A DNA stretch of 64,000 nt from contig NZ_BMTD01000001.1 of NCBI RefSeq assembly GCF_014649495.1, forward strand, positions 907,374-971,373, written 5' to 3'. The notes beneath the pieces were generated by a model that ran no database searches, was not told the DNA's origin, and was given only the letters and a program-made list of their open reading frames with translations. The DNA is from Streptomyces filipinensis. Lineage in GTDB: Bacteria > Actinomycetota > Actinomycetes > Streptomycetales > Streptomycetaceae. Below, in pieces: positions 30,338 through 38,709 of the stretch. The position numbers and the translations under genes were made by a program. The stretch's first letter is position 1. The number at the start of each line of letters is the position of its first letter.

Positions 30338-30904
30338 TCAGCGCGCGGTCGGCGGCGTGTACTTGTAGCCGACCCGGCGCACCGTCTGGATGGACTGGCG
30401 GTGCTCGGCCCCGAGCTTGCGGCGCAGCCGGGCGATGTGCACGTCGACGGTACGGCCGTCCCCGACATGGCCGTAGCCCCACACCGTGGTGACCAGCTGG
30501 TCGCGGGTGTGCACCCGGTGCGGATGGGCCACCAGGTGGGCCAGCAGCTCGAACTCCAGGTAGGTCAGGTCGAGTTCGAGACCGCCGACGCTGGCGGTGC
30601 GCCGCACCGGGTCGATCCGCACCAGCGGCTCGGCGTCCGTGTCCAGATCCGGATCCGGCTGGTCCGGCACCGCGACCGGCAGGAACGGCGGTCGCTGGTC
30701 GGCCGGTACCAGCACCAGGTAGCCGACCATCGGCGGCTGGCCGGGGAGGGCGGGCAGGGTGTGCTGCGGGGCGGGCAGCCAGGTGGCGCCCGGCGGCAGG
30801 AAGTCCGCGACGTCGACCACCTCGTCCCGGTCGACGGCGCGCAGCCGGTGCCGGGCCGGGGCGGTGAGGGTGGAGGCGGAGGAGAGGGAACCAGTGGTCG
30901 CCAT
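30338..30904 (-). CDS. OmpR-type winged-helix regulator without receiver domain
   Basis: 188 aa. The C-terminal ~95 residues form a Trans_reg_C winged helix (ELDLTYLEFELLAHLVAHPHRVHTRDQLVTTVWGYG ... RTVDVHIARLRRKLG ... VRRVGYKY). The N-terminal ~90 residues are Pro-rich and hold no recognisable receiver domain or phospho-acceptor, so activity is probably not set by a kinase. First gene of a possible run wHTH-epimerase-kinase-regulator. Confidence 0.88.
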   Translation of the reverse strand: MATTGSLSSASTLTAPARHRLRAVDRDEVVDVADFLPPGATWLPAPQHTLPALPGQPPMVGYLVLVPADQRPPFLPVAVPDQPDPDLDTDAEPLVRIDPVRRTASVGGLELDLTYLEFELLAHLVAHPHRVHTRDQLVTTVWGYGHVGDGRTVDVHIARLRRKLGAEHRQSIQTVRRVGYKYTPPTAR

Positions 30905-31324
30905 GAGAGGTCAGCTCTTTCGCGCGAGAAGTTCGTCGGTTGATGCGACGGCCGCGATTCGTGGTCGGGGCGCGCCGGGGGACGTACGTCGCTTCGCGCT
31001 GGGCCGAAGGCCGGGGGTTACGGCTTTAGAGGGCCCGCGCGTTCGTCGCGCGGCAACACACCCGGTCGAAGTCATGGTGCTGACGGGAAGGCCAGAAGGG
31101 CTCAAGGTCATGGCGACCCGTCGCGGTGTACTTCTGGAAGCTGGCCATGCGCCCATTGAAGCAGACACCGGCGCCGGGCAGGACCCTCCTCTCACTGCTT
31201 GGACGCGTCCTTGGCGTGAAGTTGACGTTGCGTGGGCCCCTGGACCGCCCTCAAGGCCCTGATCAGGAGCTTGTCGCCGGTTCACGCGTCCGAAACGCCG
31301 TCTCGGCATGCGGACGCGACCTCC
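30905..31324. other. 420-bp intergenic stretch without a supported gene
   Basis: Lies between the wHTH start and the end of the HEAT-repeat gene. Open frames exist on both strands (for example a GTG at 31126 on plus and an ATG at 31309 on minus), but none has a family signature, a good ribosome site and biased codon use together. Probably holds the wHTH promoter. No clear repeat or RNA structure was seen. Confidence 0.5.
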
Positions 31325-33151
31325 TCAGCCGACCACTCTCGCCGTCGCCAGCAGCCCGCGTACGGCCGACCGCAGGACGTAGTCCGGGTGCGGGCCGCCC
31401 TCCACGAACAGGTCGTGGCCGGCCCGCCGGGCCGACTCGGCGACCCGCCGCAGCGGGTCCACGGCGAACCGGGGCAGCAGGCCGATCGCGGTGAGCGCGG
31501 CCAGCGCGTCGGGCGGTTCGGGGGCGGTCCACGAACCGTCGCCGGCCAGCCAGCGGGCCAGTGGTTCCACCGTGTCCTCGGTGCGGCCCGTGATCCGCCA
31601 CACGGCCAGCGCCGCCACACCCCGGCCGGCCGCCGTGCCCGCCCGCGCCAGCCGGTGCTCGACGTGCGGCAGCAACGGCGCGGCGGCGGCGCCCAGTTCG
31701 GCCGCCGCCCGCGTCCATCCGGAGGCTCCGTCGGCGCGTTCGGCATCGACCAGGGCGAGCGCGGGGCCCGGATGGCCGGTCACGCGGTGGTAGGCCAGCG
31801 CGGCGGCCGTCGACGGCGGGGAGGTGGTGTCACCGATGGCCGCCGCCCGCAGCGCCGCCGCCCCGACGCCACCGGCGGCCGGGCCGAGTGCGCCGAGCAC
31901 GGTGACCGCGGGGTTCGGGCCGGTGTGCGCCGGCACCAGCGCGGCGAGCGCGGCCACGGCCTGCCCGGCCACCTCGGGACAGCGGGCCAGCAGGGCGACC
32001 AGCCGCGGCGCGGCCACGTCGAGCCGCCCGGCCACCGCCCGGGCCACCTCCTGAGCCGACGCACCGAACACGTCGGCCACCGCGGTCGCGGCGCGGACGG
32101 TGCCGTCCAGGCCGGGCGCCTCCTCGACCAGCCGTACCACCTCCGGCACCACCTCGGCCGCACCGGTGCGGGCCAGCACGGTGAGCGCGGCAGCCCGTAC
32201 GGCGGGGTCGGCCGCCTCCCGGTACGGCAGCACCCGCTCGCGCACCCGTGGACGGGCCCGCGCCGGCAGCGCGCAGGCCAGCCGGGCCAGCCGGTACAAC
32301 TCCCAGGGCTGCCCGCCGAGTTCCGCCAGCGCCCAGGGCAGTACGTCTGCCTCGCGGTCCCGCCAGCGCTCGGTGATGTCGTGGGCGATCGGCACGCCCC
32401 CGGCCAGGGCACGCAGGGCCGCGTCCGGGTCGTCCTCCAGGAGCCGGCCGGTGAAGGGGCGGTAGGGGTGCGGCCAGTACCCGGTGTCCCGCTCGTGCGG
32501 CTCGGCCGCGTACGCCCGCGCGCAGACGTCCACCAGCTCGCCGGGCAGCGGCAGGCCGGCGGTGCGCAGCAGGTCCTCGGCGGCGGCGAGCCGTACCCCG
32601 GGCTCGGGGTCGGCCAGCAGGCCGTGCCGCCAGGTGCCGTCGCCGGCCTCCAGCAGCGCGAGCGCGGTCACCACCCGCCCGCGCACCCCCGCGTCGGGCT
32701 CCGCTTCGAGCCGGGCGCGCAGCAGCGGGAGCAGCGGCAGCGCGTACGGATGGCCGAGGCTCGCGGTCAGCAGGACCATGGCGTCCCGGATCTCAGGGTC
32801 CCGGTCGTGCGCGAGGTGCAGCAGGGAGGGCAGGGCCTCGGCCACGGCCCGCCGTGCGGCGGCGCGTTCGGCGGGCTTGCCGTTCCCGTCCGCGATGCCG
32901 GCGATCAGCCAGAGCAGCTCACGCCGGTGGCCGGGGCCGTGGAGGGCGAGCCGGGCGAGGCGGGGGACGGCGTGGGCGGAGGCGTCGTAGACGCTCCCCT
33001 GGTGGCACAGCGCGGAGAACAGCTCGTGCGAGGCCTCCTCGCGTACGTCCGCGTCCTCGGACTCCATCGCCCGCAGCAGTTCCGGGATGTCGTCGGCCGG
33101 CCCGTACGCGTGCTCCAGCTTCCCCCATGCGGTCTCCATGGTCCGCACCAT
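31325..33151 (-). CDS. HEAT-repeat protein
   Basis: 608 aa of tandem helical repeats rich in Ala/Leu/Arg (for example DADVREEASHELFSALCHQG, DPEIRDAMVLLTASLGHP, DPAVRAAALTVLARTG), a HEAT/PBS-lyase-like solenoid that usually mediates protein-protein contacts. No catalytic motif, signal peptide or membrane span. ATG 33151 (MVRTMETAWG) or 33139; neither has a clear Shine-Dalgarno. Separated from glnII by a strong hairpin, so probably not part of nitrogen metabolism. Confidence 0.85.
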   Translation of the reverse strand: MVRTMETAWGKLEHAYGPADDIPELLRAMESEDADVREEASHELFSALCHQGSVYDASAHAVPRLARLALHGPGHRRELLWLIAGIADGNGKPAERAAARRAVAEALPSLLHLAHDRDPEIRDAMVLLTASLGHPYALPLLPLLRARLEAEPDAGVRGRVVTALALLEAGDGTWRHGLLADPEPGVRLAAAEDLLRTAGLPLPGELVDVCARAYAAEPHERDTGYWPHPYRPFTGRLLEDDPDAALRALAGGVPIAHDITERWRDREADVLPWALAELGGQPWELYRLARLACALPARARPRVRERVLPYREAADPAVRAAALTVLARTGAAEVVPEVVRLVEEAPGLDGTVRAATAVADVFGASAQEVARAVAGRLDVAAPRLVALLARCPEVAGQAVAALAALVPAHTGPNPAVTVLGALGPAAGGVGAAALRAAAIGDTTSPPSTAAALAYHRVTGHPGPALALVDAERADGASGWTRAAAELGAAAAPLLPHVEHRLARAGTAAGRGVAALAVWRITGRTEDTVEPLARWLAGDGSWTAPEPPDALAALTAIGLLPRFAVDPLRRVAESARRAGHDLFVEGGPHPDYVLRSAVRGLLATARVVG

Positions 33152-33157
33152 AGGCGG

Positions 33158-33192
33158 AAGGGGGCGCCCGCCGTGACGGCGGACGCCCCCTT
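33158..33192 (-). terminator. Hairpin terminator after glnII
   Basis: Near-perfect 16-bp inverted repeat with one mismatch (33158-33173 and 33177-33192, AAGGGGGCG...CGCCCCCTT), 15 bases after the glnII stop. Confidence 0.75.
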
Positions 33193-33207
33193 CGCGGGAC
33201 GGACGGA

Positions 33208-34239
33208 TCAGACCTGGCCGGCCTTCTCCAGCGCGGAGCAGCAGGTGTCCACCAGCAGGCGGGTCACCACGTACGGGTCGACGTTGGCGTTCGGGCGGCG
33301 GTCCTCGATGTAGCCCTTGCCGTCCTTCTCGACCTGCCACGGGATGCGGACCGAGGCACCGCGGTCGGAGACGCCGTAGGAGTACTTGTCCCACGGGGCG
33401 GTCTCGTGCAGGCCGGTCAGCCGCTCGTCGATGCCGGCGCCGTAGTTCTTGACGTGGTCCAGCGGCTTGGAGCCCTCGCCGAGCGACTCGCACGCGGTGA
33501 TGATCGCGTCGTAGCCCTCGCGCATCGCCTTGGTGGAGAAGTTGGTGTGCGCGCCCGCGCCGTTCCAGTCGCCCTTGACCGGCTTCGGGTCCAGGGTGGC
33601 GGAGACGCCGAAGTCCTCGGCGGTGCGGTAGAGCAGCCAGCGGGCCACCCACATGTGGTCGGAGACCTCCAGCGGGGAGACCGGGCCGATCTGGAACTCC
33701 CACTGGCCGGGCATGACCTCGGCGTTGATGCCGGAGATGGCGAGGCCGGCCTTCAGGCAGTTGTCCAGGTGGGCCTCGACGATGTCGCGGCCGAAGATCT
33801 CGTCGGCGCCGACGCCGCAGTAGTAGCCGCCCTGCGGGGCCGGGAAGCCGTTCTCGGGGAAGCCGAGCGGGCGGGAGCCCTCGAAGAAGGTGTACTCCTG
33901 CTCGATGCCGAAGATCGGCTCCTGGGCGGCGAACCGCTCGGCGACCTCGGCCAGCGCGGCCCGGGTGTTGGACCGGTGCGGGGTCATGTCGATGTCGAGG
34001 ACCTCGCACAGCACGAGGATGTCGTCGCCGCCGCGGATCGGGTCCGGGCAGGTGAAGACCGGCTTGAGCACGCGGTCCGAGGCGTGGCCCTCGGCCTGGT
34101 TGGTGGAGGAGCCGTCGAAGCCCCAGATCGGCAGCGCGTCGAGACCGGCCGGTGCACCCGTGATGATCTTCGTCTTGGAACGGAGCTTGGCCGTCGGCTC
34201 GGTGCCGTCGATCCAGATGTACTCAGCCTTGAAGGTCAC
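33208..34239 (-). CDS. glnII: Type II (eukaryote-like) glutamine synthetase
   Basis: 343 aa, the typical GSII length, far shorter than GlnA. Signature segments: WGFDGSSTNQAEGH (substrate loop), GPGGYYCGVGADEIFGRDI-like region, EVMPGQWEFQIGP and the ATP/glutamate-site GAGAHTNFSTKAMR. It makes glutamine from glutamate, ammonia and ATP. GSII enzymes are not adenylylated by GlnE, so this offers an alternative to GlnA. The upstream region carries a four-element GlnR-like box, pointing to induction under nitrogen limitation. A hairpin terminator follows. Confidence 0.97.
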   Translation of the reverse strand: MTFKAEYIWIDGTEPTAKLRSKTKIITGAPAGLDALPIWGFDGSSTNQAEGHASDRVLKPVFTCPDPIRGGDDILVLCEVLDIDMTPHRSNTRAALAEVAERFAAQEPIFGIEQEYTFFEGSRPLGFPENGFPAPQGGYYCGVGADEIFGRDIVEAHLDNCLKAGLAISGINAEVMPGQWEFQIGPVSPLEVSDHMWVARWLLYRTAEDFGVSATLDPKPVKGDWNGAGAHTNFSTKAMREGYDAIITACESLGEGSKPLDHVKNYGAGIDERLTGLHETAPWDKYSYGVSDRGASVRIPWQVEKDGKGYIEDRRPNANVDPYVVTRLLVDTCCSALEKAGQV

Positions 34240-34345
34240 GGGGCCACATCCTTAGGGGTAAGTCGGGCGCACTCGTCGTCGCGGGTGCTGCGGCGCTGCG
34301 GCACGGGGGCGCCGCTCGATCTGCCCGGCAGCCTGTCAACAGGCC

Positions 34346-34383
34346 GTTTCCCGGCCATTGCCCGAATGTGAACCCCGTGTTAC
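34346..34383 (-). promoter_or_regulatory. GlnR-like box upstream of glnII
   Basis: On the minus strand: GTAAC-n6-TTCAC-n6-GCAAT-n6-GAAAC, elements spaced exactly 11 bp apart as in the GlnR consensus (gTnAc-n6-GaAAc repeated). The outer elements are good and the inner two degenerate. Located 107-144 bp before the glnII start. Spacing and gene identity support GlnR binding; not proven. Confidence 0.75.
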
Positions 34384-34397
34384 CTGGCGGTTTTGTG

Positions 34398-34874
34398 TCA
34401 CGGCTCACCTTGTGGGGTGTCAGCGGGTGAGGTATGCGTGCCCTCCGCCGCGGCCTTGCGCACCCCGTCGAGGAACTCCCTTATGGCGGCCCGCTGTTGG
34501 TCGTCGTACCCGCGCAGCAACTCCACCGACCGCTCGATCAGCGGCCCGAAGAACGCCTGGCCGAGCGCCACGGCGTCGTCCGTCACCTCCACGACGACCG
34601 TGCGCCGGTCGCCGCGCCCGCGCACCCGCCGTACCTGGCCCGCCCGTTCCAGCCGGTCCAGCAGCGCGGTCGTGCCCGCCGAGTTGAGCCCGAGCGCCGC
34701 CCCGAGCCGCCCGGCGGTCGTCTCCTCGCCCGCCCGCCGCGCGTCCATCAGTGCGATCAGGGCGCGGACGTCCGTCGCGTGCATGCCATTGCGGTTCGCG
34801 AACCGGGCGCTGTGCAGGCCCAGTTCGACGGCGGCCGCACGCAGGAGGTGGACGATCTCCATTTCTTGCCGCAC
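34398..34874 (-). CDS. MarR-family repressor
   Basis: 158 aa. MarR winged helix: MHATDVRALIALMDARRAGEETTAGRLGAALGLNSAGTTALLDRLERAGQVRRVRGRGDRRTVVVEVT, including the DxR(R) wing. Divergent from an alpha/beta hydrolase gene, with a 69-bp gap holding clear palindromes. Likely represses itself and the hydrolase. The inducer is unknown. Confidence 0.9.
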   Translation of the reverse strand: MRQEMEIVHLLRAAAVELGLHSARFANRNGMHATDVRALIALMDARRAGEETTAGRLGAALGLNSAGTTALLDRLERAGQVRRVRGRGDRRTVVVEVTDDAVALGQAFFGPLIERSVELLRGYDDQQRAAIREFLDGVRKAAAEGTHTSPADTPQGEP

Positions 34875-34889
34875 GAGGAGCCTCCGAAG

Positions 34890-34932
34890 CTATTATCTCG
34901 CCGAGCGAATATCTTGCTCAACGAGATAATAG
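34890..34932. promoter_or_regulatory. MarR operator palindromes between the divergent genes
   Basis: A perfect 11-bp inverted repeat CTATTATCTCG (34890-34900) / CGAGATAATAG (34922-34932) encloses a second half-site, TATCTTG (34910-34916). With the right arm this forms TATCTTG-ctcaa-CGAGATA, a 19-bp MarR-type palindrome with one mismatch. The right arm touches the hydrolase ribosome site (AGGGGG). AT-rich against its surroundings. Confidence 0.8.
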
Positions 34933-34943
34933 GGGGCGGTGTC

Positions 34944-35801
34944 GTGGCCGGATACGACGGGCAGGCCTTTCGGGTCGCATACGACAAGGTGCTGGCGAAA
35001 TGGCCGGCGGACCGCGAGGCGCTGACGGTCGCCACACCCTTCGGCGACACCCGCGTCAACGCCTGCGGCCCGCGCGAGGCGCCCCCGCTGCTCCTGCTGC
35101 CGGGCGGCGACGGAGCGACCTCCGTGTCCTGGTACGCCCAGGCCGCCGACCTCGCCCGCGTCCGCCGGGTCTACGCCGCCGACCTGATCGGCGCCCCGGG
35201 CCTGAGCGCCCCGGCCGGCGACCGCCACCCCCGTACGGTCGCCGACCTGGCCGCCTGGCTGGACGCCCTGCTGGACGGCCTGGAGCTCACCTCGGCCGAC
35301 GTGGGCGGGCACTCGTACGGCGCCTGGATCGCACTGCAGTACGCCCTGCGCGCGCCCGCGCGGGTGCGCCGCCTGTTCCTCCTGGACCCGACCCTGTGCC
35401 TGGCCGGGTTCAAGGCGGCGTACCTGCTCCACGCCCTGCCGATGCTGCTGCGGCCCTCACCCCGCCGGGTCCGCGCCTTCCTGGACTGGGAGACCCGGGG
35501 AACGGAACCGGACCCGGACTGGCTCCGCCTGCAGGAGGCGGCGGCGGGCTTCCCGTCCACGAAGCCGGTGACGGGTCCGCGCCCGGCACCGGACGCGCTG
35601 CGGGCCCTGGACGTGCCGGTCCTGCTGCTCGTGGCCGCGAACAGCAGGACCCATGACGCCCGTGCGGTGGTGGACCGGGCCGGCGCGGTGCTGGCGCGCG
35701 TGGAGACCGGCGTCCTGCCGGACGTCTCGCACCACGCGCTGCCGCAATCGGCACCGGACGGTCTGGCCCGCCGCCTCACCGCCTTCCTGTCCGGCTGCTG
35801 A
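34944..35801 (+). CDS. Alpha/beta hydrolase
   Basis: 285 aa. Oxyanion region LLLLPGGDG, nucleophile elbow GGHSYGAW (Ser), and C-terminal His in LPDVSHHALPQ. The GTG start follows AGGGGG by seven bases; the frame is open further upstream but there overlaps the MarR gene and the operator. Substrate unknown. Divergent from MarR, so expression probably rises when the MarR ligand is present. Confidence 0.9.
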   Translation: MAGYDGQAFRVAYDKVLAKWPADREALTVATPFGDTRVNACGPREAPPLLLLPGGDGATSVSWYAQAADLARVRRVYAADLIGAPGLSAPAGDRHPRTVADLAAWLDALLDGLELTSADVGGHSYGAWIALQYALRAPARVRRLFLLDPTLCLAGFKAAYLLHALPMLLRPSPRRVRAFLDWETRGTEPDPDWLRLQEAAAGFPSTKPVTGPRPAPDALRALDVPVLLLVAANSRTHDARAVVDRAGAVLARVETGVLPDVSHHALPQSAPDGLARRLTAFLSGC

Positions 35802-35804
35802 CCC

Positions 35805-36533
35805 TCACCCCACCTTCTCGATCACGGCGTGGCGGATGAGGAACTTGCCCGGCTCCCGCACCTGTTCGAAGGCCGCGTTGTTGAGCAGCACGCAGCTGCC
35901 GGAGACCGAGGTGACCTTCACCGTCGTGGACTTGTTGTTGTCCAGGTTGGTGACCTTCAGGGTCGTGCCCGCCGGGAACTGGCTGCTGGACGCGGCCGGG
36001 GCGCCGCCCTCGCCGGAGAGCGTGACCGTGGAGCCCTTGCAGACCTGCTGCCCGGCGCCCGCCGCGGCGGCGCCGGTGTCGTTGCCACCGGCGGCGGACT
36101 GCGAGGGCTGTGCCGACTGCTGGGCGCCGCCGGCCTGCTGCTGGTCACCGCCGGCCTGCTGGGCGCCACCGCCGGCCTGCTGGCCGCCCTGCGCCGCCTG
36201 GGAGCCCTGAGCCGACTCCCCAACGGTGCAGCCGGCGGCCTTCTGCTGGACCTCGATCTGCTTGATGACCGCCTCGCGGTTGGCGATCCGGGCTGCCGAC
36301 TGCGCGTCCGGATGAGCCTTCTGGTCCGCGATGAACTTGTCGTTGTTGCCGTGGGCCGTGGCCAGCCCCTGGCAGACGTTCGAGTCCGAGGCGGACAGCG
36401 TTTTCGCGTTGTGCGCGGGCTGGGCGGCGTTGGACGTGGTGGCCAGCGCGAAGGCCCCGCCGCCCGCCACCGCCGCGGCACTGACGAGCAGCGCGATCTT
36501 CTTCTTCGTGCCGAGAGTTCTCCTGCGCGACAT
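35805..36533 (-). CDS. Secreted protein with Gln/Ala/Gly-rich linker
   Basis: 242 aa. Sec signal MSRRRTLGTKKKIALLVSAAAVAGGGAFALATTSNAA. A helical N-terminal part with two Cys (VCQGLA, AGCTVG) is followed by a low-complexity linker rich in GGQQAGGGAQQAGG. A C-terminal beta-rich domain carries two Cys (QQVCKGS, SGSCVLLN). The layout (Cys-containing helical head, Q/G linker, Cys domain) resembles the DUF1996 protein at 25.6-27.1 kb. Start has AGGAGG six bases upstream. Function unknown. Its stop lies 3 bp from the hydrolase stop (convergent). Confidence 0.8.
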   Translation of the reverse strand: MSRRRTLGTKKKIALLVSAAAVAGGGAFALATTSNAAQPAHNAKTLSASDSNVCQGLATAHGNNDKFIADQKAHPDAQSAARIANREAVIKQIEVQQKAAGCTVGESAQGSQAAQGGQQAGGGAQQAGGDQQQAGGAQQSAQPSQSAAGGNDTGAAAAGAGQQVCKGSTVTLSGEGGAPAASSSQFPAGTTLKVTNLDNNKSTTVKVTSVSGSCVLLNNAAFEQVREPGKFLIRHAVIEKVG

Positions 36534-36652
36534 GCGCGCCTCCTGAAGAGGTAGGGGAGCGTACGCCGCTATGTACGAGATACCGAACGAGGTTACTCAG
36601 CGGTTTCAGGAGTCGGTGAAGTGGCCTGCGTCACAGCCGAGTTGTGCCGGGT

Positions 36653-37021
36653 TCAGCCCTTGTTGTGCTCGATGGCCTCCCGGACGGCGTCCTCGGTGCG
36701 GGCCACCAGGGCCGTTCCGTCGTCGGCCGTGATGATGGGGCGCTGGATGAGCCGGGGGTGCTCGGCGAGCGCGGAGATCCACCGCTCACGTGTATCCGCG
36801 TCCCGCGCCCACTCCTTGAGCCCCAGCTCCTTGGCCTCCGTCTCCTGGGTGCGGGTGATGTCCCACGGCTCCAGGTTCAGCCGGTCGAGTACGGCCCTGA
36901 TCTCGTCCTCGCTCGGCACGTCCTCCAGATAGCGCCGGACGGTGTACTCGGCGCCCTCGGCGTCGAGCAGGCTGATGGCGCTGCGGCACTTGGAGCAGGC
37001 CGGGTTGATCCAGATTTCCAT
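36653..37021 (-). CDS. ArsC/Spx-family thioredoxin-fold protein
   Basis: 122 aa. N-terminal INPACSKCRSAISLLDAEGAEY shows the CxxC of the ArsC-like family, followed by the conserved RRYLEDVPSEDEI and the C-terminal RPIITADDGTALVAR segment. The family includes glutaredoxin-dependent arsenate reductases and Spx-like regulators. No other arsenic gene is nearby, so a general redox role is equally possible. Confidence 0.85.
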   Translation of the reverse strand: MEIWINPACSKCRSAISLLDAEGAEYTVRRYLEDVPSEDEIRAVLDRLNLEPWDITRTQETEAKELGLKEWARDADTRERWISALAEHPRLIQRPIITADDGTALVARTEDAVREAIEHNKG

Positions 37022-37241
37022 GCGGCACACGCTACTCGGCGTCGGCTCTGTTCGAATTTCTGACGCCTCGGCAGTCCCTTCTCGACCGACTGTCACGCGC
37101 CCCCGATTCGCTTCTCCACCTGGGCATTTGATGGCCGCCGCGGACCTTCGCTTGTCAGTGGCCGCCGGTAGACTGGACGCAGTGTTCGAGACAGTCACCG
37201 GAACCCCGGAGGGCTGCCCTGACCGCGACAGGAGGATGCCC

Positions 37242-37556
37242 GTGCCCGCTGCCGCCCTGAAGTCCAAGCCGTTGCCCACCCAGTCCACCGTCCAGCGACC
37301 CGTGCTGTTCGACTCGCCCGTCGAGCCGGTGGTGAAGCGGCCGCTGCCGGCCGGACGGCCGCGCGAGTGGTATGTCACCCACAACCGCCGCCTGAAGGCC
37401 ATGCGCCTGGCCATAGCCCTGCTCGACTCCGGGATCTACCAGCCGGCCCAGGCCCGCAACGAGACGATCCGCGGCACGGCCGAGGAGATCGGCATGCGTC
37501 CGCCGTCCGACACGACGTGCCACATGGTGCGCGCGTTCATGCGCTACAGCCGCTGA
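37242..37556 (+). CDS. Conserved small actinobacterial protein
   Basis: 104 aa from GTG 37242, which lies six bases after GGAGG (37231-37235). The ATG at 37236 abuts the ribosome site and is unlikely. Basic protein: REWYVTHNRRLKAMRLAIALLDSGIYQPAQARNETIR. No named family recognised. Probably cytoplasmic. A strong terminator hairpin follows. Confidence 0.75.
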   Translation: MPAAALKSKPLPTQSTVQRPVLFDSPVEPVVKRPLPAGRPREWYVTHNRRLKAMRLAIALLDSGIYQPAQARNETIRGTAEEIGMRPPSDTTCHMVRAFMRYSR

Positions 37557-37566
37557 CGCCCGACAC

Positions 37567-37607
37567 CGGCGCCGGGTGCCCGAGCCTCGCCCGGGCACCC
37601 GGCGCCG
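37567..37607 (+). terminator. Hairpin terminator
   Basis: Perfect 16-bp inverted repeat (CGGCGCCGGGTGCCCG at 37567-37582, complement at 37592-37607) with a 9-nt loop, 11 bases after the preceding stop. Confidence 0.8.
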
Positions 37608-37823
37608 TATACGGCCGCGCTGCCCGGCCGTAGCGCTTCAGCGGCGCGGGGGGCCGAAGTCGTGGGTGAGGGGCGGGAGTTGGTTCCCGCGGGTCGTCGG
37701 CTCACGGCCGACAGGCGGGTGGAAAAACGGGATGCGGCTGTGACGGTGTCATCCCTACGCTGAAAAAACGGCACGAAGCCGACACACTCCACCCCCGCCA
37801 CCCTCACCCCACGGAGGTCCGTC

Positions 37824-38102
37824 ATGCGTGGCATCGTCGCGTCCGGGACCGTCGTCCTGGTGGTCCTCGGAATCGGAAACCATCTGTGGTGGCTCGCCGC
37901 CGTCGCGCTGCTGTACCTGTACGCGACGCACGGACGCGGGTCGCCCGGCACGCCATCGCCCCCCGGTGCGGGCGCTCCGCCCGTGCCCGACAGCTACCGC
38001 ACCTACCGCGAGCGCCGGGACCGGCAGGCGCGCTGGGAGCGCCGCTACCGCCGTGAGCGCCCCTTCGAGTCCCGCCGTCAGGAGCGCGAGAAGAGCAGGT
38101 GA
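37824..38102 (+). CDS. Small membrane protein with basic tail
   Basis: 92 aa. One or two hydrophobic segments at the N-terminus (IVASGTVVLVVLGIGNHLWWLAAVALLYLY), then a Pro/Gly linker and a highly charged Arg-rich C-terminal tail (RERRDRQARWERRYRRERP). GGAGG seven bases before the ATG. No family recognised; it converges on the PspAB gene with a 16-bp gap. Confidence 0.7.
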   Translation: MRGIVASGTVVLVVLGIGNHLWWLAAVALLYLYATHGRGSPGTPSPPGAGAPPVPDSYRTYRERRDRQARWERRYRRERPFESRRQEREKSR

Positions 38103-38118
38103 GCCAGGGCGTCCCCGG

Positions 38119-38706
38119 TCACAGACCGGGGGCGCCCCACACCGGGAACCAGCGGCTCAGGTCCTGCTCGATCCGCAGATCGTTCGCGAGCGCCGCCCTC
38201 ACCTGGAGTTCGAGCGCGCTGTCCCGGCGCGGCGCGGCGCCGGGCAGCGGGGCGAAGGGGTAGAACGTGCCCCGCTTGTAGAGGTAGACCAGCGCCAGCG
38301 CGCGGCCCGCGTCGTCCGTGAAGCCCGCCAGCGAGCACAGCAGCTGGGGGCCGAAACCGTTGACCTCCATCGCGCTGTTCACCGCGTGCAGGTCGGTGAC
38401 CAGCTCCGGCAGCTGCTCGGGCGAGCGCCGCGAGACCAGCCAGGAGTAGCCGTAGTCGTCCCGCCGCAGCTCCACCGGCGGACCTCCCTCGCGGTCGGTG
38501 TCCGCGTCCAGCAGCGCCTGCACCTCCCGGTGGGTCTGCTCGAAGGCCGCGCCCTCCACCGTGGCGAAACACACCGCCCCGGTCCCCGTCGCGGTGAAAC
38601 CGGCCGCGGCCTGCAGGGTCACGGCCGCTGAGGGCAGCGCGAAGAGCTGGTCGAGATCGGGCGCGACCGGCTTCGTACGGCCCAGCAGGATGTCCAGCAG
38701 CCCCAA
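38119..38706 (-). CDS. pspAB: PspA-associated protein PspAB
   Basis: 195 aa. The start LGLLDILLGRTKPVAPDLDQLFALPSAAVTLQ is the hallmark N-terminus of actinobacterial PspAB-type proteins. The apparent start codon is TTG (38706), four bases after the HtpX stop, so it is probably translated by coupling. The family is linked to membrane stress through gene neighbourhood with PspA and the HtpX protease. Cytoplasmic, no membrane span. Confidence 0.85.
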   Translation of the reverse strand: MGLLDILLGRTKPVAPDLDQLFALPSAAVTLQAAAGFTATGTGAVCFATVEGAAFEQTHREVQALLDADTDREGGPPVELRRDDYGYSWLVSRRSPEQLPELVTDLHAVNSAMEVNGFGPQLLCSLAGFTDDAGRALALVYLYKRGTFYPFAPLPGAAPRRDSALELQVRAALANDLRIEQDLSRWFPVWGAPGL

Positions 38707-38709
38707 CGC

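Noticed and set aside
31126..31494. 122-aa plus frame in the 30.9-31.3 kb gap
   Set aside because: Runs into the HEAT gene antisense, no ribosome site and no recognisable family.
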